Source: Coraliomargarita sp965656715 (GTDB lineage Bacteria > Verrucomicrobiota > Verrucomicrobiia > Opitutales > Coraliomargaritaceae). From it: a DNA stretch of 64,000 nt. The notes below the pieces were generated by a model. The model ran no database searches, had not been told where the DNA came from, and saw only the letters and a list, made by a program, of their open reading frames with translations. The position numbers were made by a program, and so were the translations under genes. Location of the stretch: positions 166,080 to 230,079 of the forward strand of contig CBFHLR010000001.1 in assembly GCA_965656715.1 (NCBI GenBank), read 5' to 3'. Position 1 is the first letter of the stretch. Every line of letters begins with the position of its first letter. Positions 25,530 to 33,667 of this stretch are shown here, in pieces.

Positions 25530-25593
25530 GTCGATTTATGATTGGTCCGGACGAAGTTGGTTCCCAATTTTATTTGGGCAAGCAAATGTAACG

Positions 25594-25616
25594 TATCTAA
25601 GTGTTATAACACGTTA
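25594..25616. promoter_or_regulatory. operator-like palindrome upstream of the Pro-Glu membrane protein
   Basis: GTGTTATAACAC (25601-25612) is a perfect 12-bp palindrome extended to TAAGTGTTATAACACGTTA with one imperfect position on each side. It lies 72 bp upstream of the start at 25529 and 29 bp after the aroQ stop. The shape suits a dimeric repressor or FNR/ArcA-like site, but the regulator is unknown. Confidence 0.35.
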
Positions 25617-25640
25617 ATTTGCGTTTGCTTATCGCTGCGA

Positions 25641-26075
25641 TTAGTCGAGTGCCGCCAAATGGCGTAGGGCTGCGACATAGCCGTCAAAGCCGAGGCCTGA
25701 AATCACCCCAATGCAGGCTTCTGCGGTCATGGAATGCTGGCGAATGGCTTCGCGGCTGTAAATATTGCTAATGTGCACCTCGATCGTGGGCAGATCGCTG
25801 CCGGCAATCGCATCGCGGAGTGCCAGGCTGGTGTGGGTCAAAGCGCCTGGATTGATGATGAGTCCGAAGACTTCGCCATCGGCATATTCACCGATTTCGT
25901 CGATAATCAGGCCCTCATGATTGGATTGGTAGAATTCGACATCGACGCCCAAGTCAGCTGCTTCCTCTGTGAGCAGGTTCTGCAGGTCGGTGAGCGTTTG
26001 GTCGCCGTAAATGGACGGTTCGCGCTTACCGAGGCGGTCGAGATTGGGGCCGTTGAGAATGACGATGCGTTTCAT
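25641..26075 (-). CDS. aroQ: 3-dehydroquinate dehydratase, type II
   Basis: A dodecameric cytoplasmic shikimate-pathway enzyme; 144 residues, the family length. Motifs are ILNGPNLDRLGKREPSIYG with the catalytic Tyr at 23, EFYQSNHEGLIID, INPGALTHTSLALRDAI and EVHISNIYSREAIR with the catalytic His. It is transcribed downstream of the NIF3-like gene with a 40-bp spacer containing a hairpin. Confidence 0.96.
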   Translation of the reverse strand: MKRIVILNGPNLDRLGKREPSIYGDQTLTDLQNLLTEEAADLGVDVEFYQSNHEGLIIDEIGEYADGEVFGLIINPGALTHTSLALRDAIAGSDLPTIEVHISNIYSREAIRQHSMTAEACIGVISGLGFDGYVAALRHLAALD

Positions 26076-26084
26076 TGGGCAGAA

Positions 26085-26118
26085 TTAAGAATTAAGATTT
26101 AGGATTTACGAATCTTAA
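26085..26118 (-). repeat. hairpin overlapping the NIF3-like gene stop
   Basis: TTAAGATT and AATCTTAA form an 8-bp stem with an 11-base loop, and the stop codon (26115-26117) is inside the stem. Neighbouring AATTAAG copies make it similar to the low-complexity spacer repeats elsewhere. It may protect the 3' end or act as a weak attenuator before aroQ. Confidence 0.4.
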
Positions 26119-26873
26119 ATGAAGCAGGGTTGTTCGATGAAGCTCCATTCGAGGCCGAATTTCTCAGCCACTTCAGCGGCGAGTGCCTGGACACCGAAGA
26201 CTTCGGTAACGTAGTGGCCACAGGGGTAGAGGTTCAGGCTGAGTTCCTGGGCCATATTGAAATGGTGCTGGCGTAGCTCGCCGGTGATTAAGGTGTCCAC
26301 CCCGTTGGCTTTGAGGTGTGGCACCGCGCTCTGGCCGCTACCGGTTAGAATCCCGATGCGCTTCGGTTGCTCGCTGCCGTATTCGATTGCTTGATACGTA
26401 TTGGGAAACAGTGCCTGTAATTTTTCGGCGAGCTCCGTTCGTCCGCCGGAGGGACCTTCGGCGATGACCGCCATGTCGTTGCCTTCGTAGTTGAGGAAGG
26501 TGTCGACTTTGTTGAGTCCCAGTTCGTCGGCTAGGAGGGCGTTGTTGCCGATTTCAGGATGGCAGTCGAGCGGCAGGTGCGCGCCATACACAGCGAGATT
26601 GCCCTCGAGGGCCGTTTTGACTTTAGCGTAGTCGCTGCCCACTAGTGGAATCGGCTTGGTCCAGAATAGCCCGTGGTGACAGATGATAAAATCGACTCCC
26701 TCGGCGACGGCTTGCTCGAAGGGGAGCTTGCCGGCATCCACGGCGGCCGCGATCTTGGTGACCTCGCCGTTATTTTCGACTTGGAGCCCGTTGTAGGCAC
26801 CGTCGAAATCTTTAATCTCACTGAGGCGAATGCGCTGATCACAATAGGCGACGATATCTGAGAGCTTGGGCAT
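26115..26873 (-). CDS. NIF3-like dinuclear metal-centre hexameric protein
   Basis: A 252-residue member of the NIF3/YbgI family (also annotated as GTP cyclohydrolase 1 type 2 homologue). Conserved metal-binding motifs are DGAYNGLQVEN, the FIICHHGLFW His pair, HLPLDCHPEIGNN and the C-terminal LYPCGHYVTE. The function of the family is unsettled, although structures show a dimetal site in a toroid. It is divergent from tcdA with an 84-bp gap. Confidence 0.92.
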   Translation of the reverse strand: MPKLSDIVAYCDQRIRLSEIKDFDGAYNGLQVENNGEVTKIAAAVDAGKLPFEQAVAEGVDFIICHHGLFWTKPIPLVGSDYAKVKTALEGNLAVYGAHLPLDCHPEIGNNALLADELGLNKVDTFLNYEGNDMAVIAEGPSGGRTELAEKLQALFPNTYQAIEYGSEQPKRIGILTGSGQSAVPHLKANGVDTLITGELRQHHFNMAQELSLNLYPCGHYVTEVFGVQALAAEVAEKFGLEWSFIEQPCFI

Positions 26874-26957
26874 GTGGGCACTGTGACTGTCGATTCGAGG
26901 GGAGTGAAGCGAATATTTTTGTTGATTCTGATGCCGGACTGGGAACGTTTTGGACCA

Positions 26958-27731
26958 ATGTCAGATTACGATACACGGTTTAGCGCGCTCGGGCGCTTAT
27001 ACGGCACTGAGGGCTTGGAGCGTCTCAAGGCTGCGCATGTGGCTGTCATCGGGCTCGGGGGGGTTGGCTCGTGGGTGGTCGAGGCGCTGGCGCGCACGGG
27101 CATTGGTAAGCTGACCTTGATCGACATGGATGAGGTCTGTCTGAGCAATGTGAACCGCCAGATTCATGCGGTGAATGCAACGGTTGGACGCTCGAAGGCA
27201 GAGGTGCTGGCTGAGCGGATCGCGACCATTGCTCCGGAGTGTGAGGTCGTTGTGGAGGTGTGCTTCTTTACGGAATCGACTATGGAGCGTTTGTTGACGC
27301 CCGACTACGATATGATCGTCGATGCGATCGATGCGACGAGGCATAAGTGCCTTTTGATCGCCGAGGCGCGTCGTCGTGGACTGAATTTGATTACTTGCGG
27401 AGGTGCAGGGGGGCGAATTGACCCGACTCGAGTTCGAGTCGACGATTTGGCGAGATCGATTAATGATCCGTTGCTCCTTCAGGTGCGGAAGCGACTTCGT
27501 CAGAAGTATGGTTTTCCGCAGTTTAAACGGCAGAAGTTTAAGATCGATTGTGTGTATACGGATGAATTTCCGGTCTTTCCAAAGGAGGATGGCACGGTGG
27601 CCTGTGAGCGTGAGGCGGGAGCGGATTATCGCTTGAATTGCGATCAGGGCTTTGGTTCGGCAACCTTTGTGACTGGAACCATGGGCTTTGTGCTAGCCGC
27701 CGAGGTGGTGAAGCGGATTGCAAAGTCTTAA
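26958..27731 (+). CDS. tcdA: tRNA threonylcarbamoyladenosine dehydratase (TcdA/CsdL)
   Basis: An E1-like enzyme that cyclises t6A at position 37 of tRNA to ct6A in an ATP-dependent manner; 257 residues from this start. Motifs are the start region TRFSALGRLYG, the nucleotide fold VAVIGLGGVGSWVVEALARTGIG, IDMDEVCLSNVNRQIHA, VIDAIDATR, TCGGAGGRIDPTRVRVDDLA and GFGSATFVTGTMGF. All match TcdA rather than ThiF or MoeB, which have Cys pairs. The ATG at 26958 fits the family N-terminus; 26931 is possible, and the longer form to 26874 is unlikely. Confidence 0.92.
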   Translation: MSDYDTRFSALGRLYGTEGLERLKAAHVAVIGLGGVGSWVVEALARTGIGKLTLIDMDEVCLSNVNRQIHAVNATVGRSKAEVLAERIATIAPECEVVVEVCFFTESTMERLLTPDYDMIVDAIDATRHKCLLIAEARRRGLNLITCGGAGGRIDPTRVRVDDLARSINDPLLLQVRKRLRQKYGFPQFKRQKFKIDCVYTDEFPVFPKEDGTVACEREAGADYRLNCDQGFGSATFVTGTMGFVLAAEVVKRIAKS

Positions 27732-27753
27732 GTATTTGCGGATAACGGTGTAA

Positions 27754-27780
27754 AGTAAGCGTTAAAAAGCGCTTTTTACT
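27754..27780 (+). terminator. possible terminator after tcdA
   Basis: AGTAAGCG and CGC-TTTTTACT can pair around TTAAAAAG. The core TAAAAAGCGCTTTTTA is a perfect 16-bp palindrome (27763-27778) with a short T-run. It could equally be an operator for the downstream kinase gene, which starts 60 bp later. Confidence 0.35.
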
Positions 27781-27839
27781 ATTCTTTGGTTTGTATTTAT
27801 CGGATTATTTGCGCAGAAATATCGTAGATTTTTGCCCGG

Positions 27840-29738
27840 ATGTCCATGAAGTCTTCTCGACGGATCAAGCCGACTGACCTTATGCTGCTAATGTCCCACA
27901 AGATATTTGTTGCGAGGGACGCCAGTGTTAGGGAGCTAGAGATCTTATTGGCCCAGTCGACTGTGCGTTATATGACGGTTCTGGAGGAGGGGCGTCCGGT
28001 AGGTTTGGTCGCGCGAGAGAATCTGGCGTATTGTGTGCCCCGTGCTGAACCTGAGCCTGCACCCGAGCCACCATCGCCGGTTGAAGCTCCTCATCCGGAG
28101 CCAGAAGCAAGCGGGATGTTTCGTTTTTTGCATCGTAAATCATCCAGTTCGCCCGAACCCGATGCATCCGAGCCAGAAGTGGTGCCTGTGCCCTTGCCGG
28201 AGCCCCTCTTAACGCTTGAGGACGTGTTGATCGATGATCCATTGATTATCGAAATTGGGACGGATCACGACGTGATGTTTGAGGCGGTCTTTAATCGCAC
28301 TGATAGCCGCCTGGATGAGGATGTTATCCTGACAAATGTGGATGGCTCTTATTTCGGAAATATTGAGTATCATGCAGTGATGCGCTTGCTCCACGGTTTT
28401 TTGGGTAAGCACATACGTGAACTGCGCATTCAGAAAGAGACGCTTTCCTTCCAAAATAGCCAGGTTGTGAAGGTTCAACGCGATTTGGAGTTAACCAACG
28501 AGAAGCTGGAGATGTCTCGCGATCAGGCGCTGCAGGGGGTGCGCATGAAGAACATGTTCCTTGCGAATATGAGCCATGAGATTCGCACGCCGATGAACGG
28601 GGTTTTCGGGATGATTGATTTGCTCTATGATACCGATCTCGATAAAGATCAGGAACAGATCGTTGGCACTGCGCGAAGCAGTGCGCAGACGCTGATGAGA
28701 ATCATTGATGACGTTCTCGATTTCTCCAAGATTGAGGCCGGCAAAGTGAGTGTAGAGGTCATGCCGTTTAATATCATTGAGGTCGTCGAAGCGTCGACCT
28801 CACTCTATGCAGAGTCCGCCTATGACAAGGAGATAGACTTGACCGTCAATTTCGACGAGATTCCACCTTGGGTGATTGGTGATCCGCATCGATATCAACA
28901 GGTTCTGAATAATTTGATCAGTAATGCGATCAAGTTTACTGAGAGCGGTAAGGTTGAAGTTTTTCTGACTGTAAGTCTATGCGGTGAGGAGACTGGCATC
29001 CTCACAGAGGTAAAGGATTCGGGGATCGGGATTGAGCCTTCGAAAGTCAGGCAGCTGTTTGACCCATTCACGCAGGCGGACGATTCGCATGCGCGTCGTT
29101 TTGGGGGCACTGGTTTGGGGCTGTCGATTTGTAAGAATCTCTGTGAGTTGATGGATGGTTCTATTGAATGCGATAGTATCTTGGATCATGGCAGCGTCTT
29201 CTCTTTTATGCTGCCGTTGGCAGCTTATATTGATGCATCCCGGGAAGTTGCTGTTGCGCCCGTTAGTCAGTCGCTCCGCTGCGTAGCGCCTGAGAACACT
29301 GGGCGCAGCGATTTTTCGGGGATGCGTGTTCTGTTGGTCGAAGATAATCAGGTGAATCAGGAGGTTGCGCGCCGTTTGCTATCGAAGTTGAACTGCGAGT
29401 TGATGATCGCTGAAAACGGACAGATCGCACTCGATCACCTCTGCTCGGACAGTTTCGATTGTGTGCTGATGGACTGCCAGATGCCAGTGATGGATGGTTA
29501 TGAAGCGACGGCTGCGATTCGAGAGGGGCGAGCTGGCACGGTTAGCCAAGACGTATTTATTTCTGCAATGACGGCGCATGCGATGACTGGAGATCGGGAG
29601 AAATGCCTGAAGTCAGGTATGAACCACTATTTTAGTAAGCCTTTTGGCTTACAGGACTTCCGAAGGGCATTGGAGTTGGCGTGGGAAAGTGCTGGTATTC
29701 AGCCAACTATGTGTAAATCTGCCGATCGGGTTGAGTGA
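27840..29738 (+). CDS. cytoplasmic hybrid histidine kinase with N-terminal CBS-like domains and C-terminal receiver
   Basis: A 632-residue protein. Residues 1-65 and about 120-195 resemble two CBS halves (IKPTDLMLLMSHKIFVARD; LLTLEDVLIDDPLIIEIG) separated by a Pro/Glu-rich linker of about 55 residues with a basic patch. A coiled coil (about 195-235) leads to HisKA with the phospho-acceptor NMSHEIRTP (His 246). HATPase_c follows (NNLISNAIKFTE, DSGIGIE, GGTGLGLSI), then a receiver (VLLVEDNQVNQEV, acceptor Asp in LMDCQMPVMDG, about 545; conserved Lys in YFSKPFG). No membrane helix is seen. CBS domains usually bind adenine nucleotides, so it may sense energy status. The output partner is not adjacent. 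Confidence 0.88.
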   Translation: MSMKSSRRIKPTDLMLLMSHKIFVARDASVRELEILLAQSTVRYMTVLEEGRPVGLVARENLAYCVPRAEPEPAPEPPSPVEAPHPEPEASGMFRFLHRKSSSSPEPDASEPEVVPVPLPEPLLTLEDVLIDDPLIIEIGTDHDVMFEAVFNRTDSRLDEDVILTNVDGSYFGNIEYHAVMRLLHGFLGKHIRELRIQKETLSFQNSQVVKVQRDLELTNEKLEMSRDQALQGVRMKNMFLANMSHEIRTPMNGVFGMIDLLYDTDLDKDQEQIVGTARSSAQTLMRIIDDVLDFSKIEAGKVSVEVMPFNIIEVVEASTSLYAESAYDKEIDLTVNFDEIPPWVIGDPHRYQQVLNNLISNAIKFTESGKVEVFLTVSLCGEETGILTEVKDSGIGIEPSKVRQLFDPFTQADDSHARRFGGTGLGLSICKNLCELMDGSIECDSILDHGSVFSFMLPLAAYIDASREVAVAPVSQSLRCVAPENTGRSDFSGMRVLLVEDNQVNQEVARRLLSKLNCELMIAENGQIALDHLCSDSFDCVLMDCQMPVMDGYEATAAIREGRAGTVSQDVFISAMTAHAMTGDREKCLKSGMNHYFSKPFGLQDFRRALELAWESAGIQPTMCKSADRVE

Positions 29739-29780
29739 AAGTCTGGTAGGTGAGTCTGCCTGCGGCTGTTTAGTTTGCAC

Positions 29781-29806
29781 AAAAAACGCAAAAGCGTCAT
29801 TTTTTC
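29781..29806 (+). terminator. bidirectional terminator-like hairpin after the hybrid kinase
   Basis: An A-tract, ACGC-AAAA-GCGT, then CATTTTTT. The stem is short (4-5 bp) but the flanking A/T tracts on both sides make it terminator-like on either strand. It sits 43 bp after the kinase stop. Confidence 0.4.
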
Positions 29807-29854
29807 AATACGCAGACTTGTGTTACTAACTGTAAACGCTAAACACTAGATATC

Positions 29855-30172
29855 GTGTCTGAACTCCTTGATAACCCCACATCTGTCATCTGGTCGCATA
29901 GCAACCGTCAATCGGACTTTTTTGAGCTGCCCACAGATGGTGCCGAAATGCACGAGGCGCTGGGGTGGTTGCTCCAACACTATAAGGGTGTTAAGCTCTG
30001 GATGGGCATTGAGACAGAGGAGGGCGCTGAACTTTATTTGACCTGTAGCCCTTCATCGCGGGAAGCGGTGATTAATAAGCTTCAGGTATTTGATGATGAG
30101 CAGTCGCTGTTTGAGGCGGTTGCAGATTCGCCATTGGATACTCGCAGCGAATCGGCTGCGGTCGGGGAGTAG
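29855..30172 (+). CDS. small acidic protein of unknown function
   Basis: A 105-residue, strongly acidic protein with no Cys-rich, membrane or signal features except a single Cys in YLTCSPSS. The start is a GTG without a clear ribosome binding site. Composition (balanced hydrophobics, ELPTDGAEMHEALGWLLQHY, VINKLQVFDDEQSLFEAV) looks like a genuine small alpha/beta protein. I do not recognise the family. It follows the kinase by 116 bp with a terminator-like hairpin between, so it may be independently expressed. Confidence 0.55.
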   Translation: MSELLDNPTSVIWSHSNRQSDFFELPTDGAEMHEALGWLLQHYKGVKLWMGIETEEGAELYLTCSPSSREAVINKLQVFDDEQSLFEAVADSPLDTRSESAAVGE

Positions 30173-30291
30173 CTAGTTCGTTCTCAGTTGATGGGGGAAT
30201 GGCTCCCTTGAAGGTCGACTGCTGCTAAGAGATCGCGGGGTGGCGTCTTCGAACTGCAAAAAAATCGAAATCTCCAGCGACAACGACGTTT

Positions 30292-30396
30292 GTGCGCACC
30301 GAGGATCGTGCTGCGCTACCACAAAGATCGACTTTTCCGTGCGCAGTGTGCGCATAGGTGCGCCACTTCACGCAGGCTGAAGCACCTGCGTTTTTA
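30292..30396. repeat. cluster of REP-like palindromes (decayed family 4 relatives)
   Basis: On the minus strand GGTAGCGCAG followed by GCACGA-TCC-TCGGTGC repeats the outer sequence of the family 4 element at 18389. On the plus strand TGCGCA repeats and GCGCATAGG echo its inner flank, and CGCAGG-CTGAAGCA-CCTGCG followed by TTTTT looks like a terminator. Together they fill the 231-bp spacer between convergent genes. Confidence 0.5.
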
Positions 30397-30403
30397 CTTT
30401 GGC

Positions 30404-30754
30404 TTAGGCGCGGATATTGCGCCGGATCTCGGCCAGTAGGTCTTTGGGCATCTTGTTTTTGCTAATGCGGAAATTACCGCTGCGTGATTTGACGTGATAG
30501 CCCAAGTGGTCGACGCGTAGTTTCTGTAGGTCTGCCCAACGGATGAAACGTTCAGGCTTCATTGCACGTTTGACGGTGATGCCGGATGGATCCCAGCTGA
30601 TTTTCGTGCGCCCGAAATCGGTGAGCGTAATGGTAATTGCGCAGAGGGCAAAGAAACCAATGCCGTAGGCCATGCGCTCATTGCCGGTTTTCAGGTTGAT
30701 GATGACCATGAGCCCGCCCAGTGCTGCGTAGATGAATGCACGTGCAAGTTTCAC
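30404..30754 (-). CDS. small membrane protein with two N-terminal helices, unknown
   Basis: A 116-residue protein with two adjacent hydrophobic helices (FIYAALGGLMVIINL and AYGIGFFALCAITITLT) and a C-terminal cytoplasmic part with PH-like strands (KISWDPSGITVKRA, FIRWADLQKLRVDHLGYHVKSRSG). This layout recalls bacterial PH/DUF membrane proteins that follow a double helix, but the family is not certain. It lies 12 bp downstream of pilT and is probably in the same transcript, so a role at the pilus base is conceivable but unproven. Confidence 0.7.
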   Translation of the reverse strand: MKLARAFIYAALGGLMVIINLKTGNERMAYGIGFFALCAITITLTDFGRTKISWDPSGITVKRAMKPERFIRWADLQKLRVDHLGYHVKSRSGNFRISKNKMPKDLLAEIRRNIRA

Positions 30755-30766
30755 TTTGATAGTGGC

Positions 30767-31813
30767 CTAGCTGGGGCTGAACTGAGTCTTGTCGATCGCT
30801 TTCATGTAGGCTTCTTCCTGAGTGATTAAATTTTGCTCAAGGAGGTGGCGAAGCGAAGCGTCCATCGAGATCATGCCAGCTTCGCGATTTTGATCGATAA
30901 TATTGCGAATGTTCGCGAGCGAATGGGTGCGGATGCAGTTTCCGAGGGAGCTATGCTCCATTAGGATTTCGTGGACCGCGATGCGTCCGCCGCCCACCTT
31001 CTGGCAAAGCAGCTGCGATACAATACCACGCAAAGACTCTGCTAACATGATACGTATCTGATTTTGCTCGTCGGCGGGGAAGGCGTCGATGATACGGTCG
31101 ACTGTTTTGGTGGCATTATTGGTATGCAAGGTCGCAAACACTAGCATACCCATTGCGGCGCAATTTAATGCCAGACGTATGGTTTCCATGTCGCGTAACT
31201 CACCGATTAGAATGACATCCGGGTCCGCACGCATGGCACCTTTTAGACCGTCTGCAAAGGTATGGGTGTGCTCGGTTACTTCACGGTGGATGAAGGTGCT
31301 GTTCTTATCTGTGTGGCTGAACTCAACCGGATCTTCGATGGTGATGATTTGCTTCTGCTGTTGCTCATTGATATGGTTCAACGTGGCCGCGAGCGTGGTG
31401 GATTTACCGCTGCCGGTCGGGCCGGTTACCAAGACGAGGCCGTCGCGATAATTCGCAATTTCTTTTAGGCATTGCGGTAGCTCCAGTTCATCGATGCTGG
31501 CGATGCGCGATGGAATCTGGCGCAACACGGTCGCCATGCCCCAGCTGTTTCGAAACAGGTTCATACGGAAACGAGCGGTGCCTGGAATCTCGTGCGCTAG
31601 GTCGGCATCGCCGCATTTGAGGAAGCGCTCCCAGCGGTTGGGTGGGGTGACCTCCTGGAGCATAGCCTCAAGCTCAGGTGCTTCGATGACCTGTTCATTC
31701 AGTGGGTGTATGACGCCGTCGATACGAATCTTTGCTGGGGCTCCGACACTCAGGTGCAAATCTGAGCCGCCACGCTCAAGCATTTCGGTAAGTAATAAAT
31801 CTAATCCTTTCAT
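30767..31813 (-). CDS. pilT: type IV pilus retraction ATPase PilT
   Basis: A 348-residue hexameric ATPase of the secretion NTPase superfamily that powers pilus retraction. The N-terminal domain carries GGSDLHLSVGAPAKIRIDG. Then follow Walker A LVTGPTGSGKSTT, the Asp box IEDPVEFSH, Walker B RADPDVILIGELRD and the His box ATLHTNNATKTVDRIID. The AIRNLIRE-like C-terminal segment differs from classical PilT (SLANIRNIIDQNREAGM is the equivalent block). It is second in a two-ATPase operon, 18 bp after a longer PilT homologue. Confidence 0.93.
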   Translation of the reverse strand: MKGLDLLLTEMLERGGSDLHLSVGAPAKIRIDGVIHPLNEQVIEAPELEAMLQEVTPPNRWERFLKCGDADLAHEIPGTARFRMNLFRNSWGMATVLRQIPSRIASIDELELPQCLKEIANYRDGLVLVTGPTGSGKSTTLAATLNHINEQQQKQIITIEDPVEFSHTDKNSTFIHREVTEHTHTFADGLKGAMRADPDVILIGELRDMETIRLALNCAAMGMLVFATLHTNNATKTVDRIIDAFPADEQNQIRIMLAESLRGIVSQLLCQKVGGGRIAVHEILMEHSSLGNCIRTHSLANIRNIIDQNREAGMISMDASLRHLLEQNLITQEEAYMKAIDKTQFSPS

Positions 31814-31831
31814 GGTATTGTGACTCCGTGT

Positions 31832-33208
31832 TTAGGATGCGTCGTTCTCGCTGACTGTCATATTAATTTCGGCGGTCTCGGGGCTGATTCGGCCTTGTTC
31901 CAGCAGTGATTTGACTGAATCGTTCATCGTCAGCATACCGTAGCGTGTGCCGGTCTGCATGGCGTTTTCGAGGCCAGTTTCTTTGCCATCACGTATGATA
32001 TTGGCGACGGCTGTGGTGTTGACCATCAACTCACAGGCGAGGACCACTTCATCATCGATAGACGGAATGAGACGCTGGCAGAGTATGCCTCGTAATGAAC
32101 CGGCAGTCATCGCTCTAATTTGATTTTGCTGGCTCGGAGGGAACACATCGAGCAGGCGGTTGAGTGTCGACGTGGCATCTCGTGTGTGCATGGTTGCAAT
32201 CACCAGATGGCCGGTTTCGGCAGCGGTAATCGCCATTTCGATGGTTTCGAGATCGCGCATCTCACCGATCACGATAATGTCCGGGTCTTCGCGTAGTGCT
32301 GATTTGAGCGCAGTATGAAAGGATTCGGTGTGCTTGCCGACTTGGCGTTGGCTGACGATGCAGTTGCTTGAGTTCTGCATCACTTCAATCGGGTCTTCGA
32401 CTGTAATGATGTGATCGCGGCGAGTCTGGTTCAGTTCATTGATCAGGCTGGCCAGTGTCGTGGTTTTTCCACTACCGGTGGGGCCGGTGACTAGGATGAT
32501 GCCGTTATGGTAATTCAGTAACTTGCGAATGTCATCGGCGTTTGGGAATCCGAGTTCTTCAAGACTTTGGATTCTGTCAGGGATGATGCGATATGCGGCG
32601 GAAATGCCATTCTTTTGCTCCATCAGATTCGCGCGGAAGCGCATCGTGCAGCCACTTTGGTCACAGCCAATACTCAGTGCGTAATCGAGATCCCAATCAG
32701 TCTCGAATTGCTTGCGCTGTTTGTCGTTGAGCAGGAGCAGGTTGATGCGTCGCGCAAGCGAGTTAGCGAGAGGCTGGTTGCTTATATAAATGATTTTCCG
32801 GTGGTGGCGGATCCGTGGGCGCGAACCACTAGTGAGGTGAAGGTCGCTGGCACCGATTTGCTGACAGTGTATGAAAATCTGCTCTACAGCGTCGCGTAGG
32901 TCGTTGTCATTGAGTTGTTCGAGTGCTGCAAAGTCGGGAAAGTCGCCGGATGTTGCCTCGAGGGATGCCTCGCCACTTGTTGGCAACGTGGGGAGTTCGA
33001 AGCCTTCGTTTGCATTGGTGATTGCTGCTTCGACGGCGCTATTGAGGAAGTCCGCATCTTGAATCCAGCCCGAGTTTGTGAGCAATTGTGCGCAGCCTGC
33101 TGCGTCCATCTCAGGGTCCAAATTGGCAGCCATGCCACTGACTTGAGCGTCGTTGAGTAATTGGTTTTCGTGACAGAAGTGTAGAAGCCAGTGAGTTTCT
33201 GGGCGCAT
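31832..33208 (-). CDS. PilT/PilU-type ATPase with N-terminal extension
   Basis: A 458-residue PilT-family ATPase. About 110 extra N-terminal residues (LLNDAQVSGMAANLDPEMDAAG) are helical and have a degenerate GspE/PilB N-domain flavour. The conserved ATPase follows: IGASDLHLTSGSRPRIRHH, Walker A LVTGPTGSGKTTT, VEDPIEVMQ, Walker B EDPDIIVIGEMRDLET and ATMHTRDATSTLNRLLDVFP. It is probably an accessory retraction motor comparable in role to PilU, and is co-transcribed with pilT. The pseudopilin operon at 1-4.5 kb is in the same window, but PilB, C, D, M-Q are not. Confidence 0.88.
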   Translation of the reverse strand: MRPETHWLLHFCHENQLLNDAQVSGMAANLDPEMDAAGCAQLLTNSGWIQDADFLNSAVEAAITNANEGFELPTLPTSGEASLEATSGDFPDFAALEQLNDNDLRDAVEQIFIHCQQIGASDLHLTSGSRPRIRHHRKIIYISNQPLANSLARRINLLLLNDKQRKQFETDWDLDYALSIGCDQSGCTMRFRANLMEQKNGISAAYRIIPDRIQSLEELGFPNADDIRKLLNYHNGIILVTGPTGSGKTTTLASLINELNQTRRDHIITVEDPIEVMQNSSNCIVSQRQVGKHTESFHTALKSALREDPDIIVIGEMRDLETIEMAITAAETGHLVIATMHTRDATSTLNRLLDVFPPSQQNQIRAMTAGSLRGILCQRLIPSIDDEVVLACELMVNTTAVANIIRDGKETGLENAMQTGTRYGMLTMNDSVKSLLEQGRISPETAEINMTVSENDAS

Positions 33209-33289
33209 AGTTGTAGACGATATTGGAGGAGTTTTTTGTGGGGAGGTGGCTTGTTGAGAATCGGGCTTACGGGGTATATTCCGCTAGCA

Positions 33290-33562
33290 CTACTTGTTGA
33301 GCGTGCCAATCGCGATGATACTCTCAGAGACCATCCAGCCAATCGCAAGGAGCACTGCGAGTGCGAGCGCCCATTTCAGGTAGATGGCATATTCGCCGAT
33401 TCGGTGCCTGCGGGGTAGGGCGCGGCCGCGAACGGAGTTTTGCGACAGATAGCTCCCGAAGTTTCCGTGGAATCGACCTTCGCCCCCGCGTTCGGATGGC
33501 AGCCGTAGTGCATCAGCCCGTTGTGCACGTTCGTAGCGCCATCTGAAGTAATATTTAAGCAT
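33290..33562 (-). CDS. small tail-anchored membrane protein, unknown
   Basis: A 90-residue protein with an Arg-rich soluble part (YFRWRYERAQRADALRLPSERG, RGRALPRRHR) and one C-terminal transmembrane helix (AIYLKWALALAVLLAIGW). It is upstream of the PilT genes on the same strand (81-bp gap) and divergent from panB. No family is recognised. It may be a pilus-associated membrane protein; alternatively it could be a chance frame, but the clean helix with charged flanks supports it. Confidence 0.5.
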   Translation of the reverse strand: MLKYYFRWRYERAQRADALRLPSERGGEGRFHGNFGSYLSQNSVRGRALPRRHRIGEYAIYLKWALALAVLLAIGWMVSESIIAIGTLNK

Positions 33563-33667
33563 TGGGGAAGATTAGAGGTCGAAATACACGTGGACTAAAG
33601 GTTGTCATTGCGACAATGGTTCACCAACATTCGCGAACTTTGATCAGAATCAATTTCAAATTAGCCA

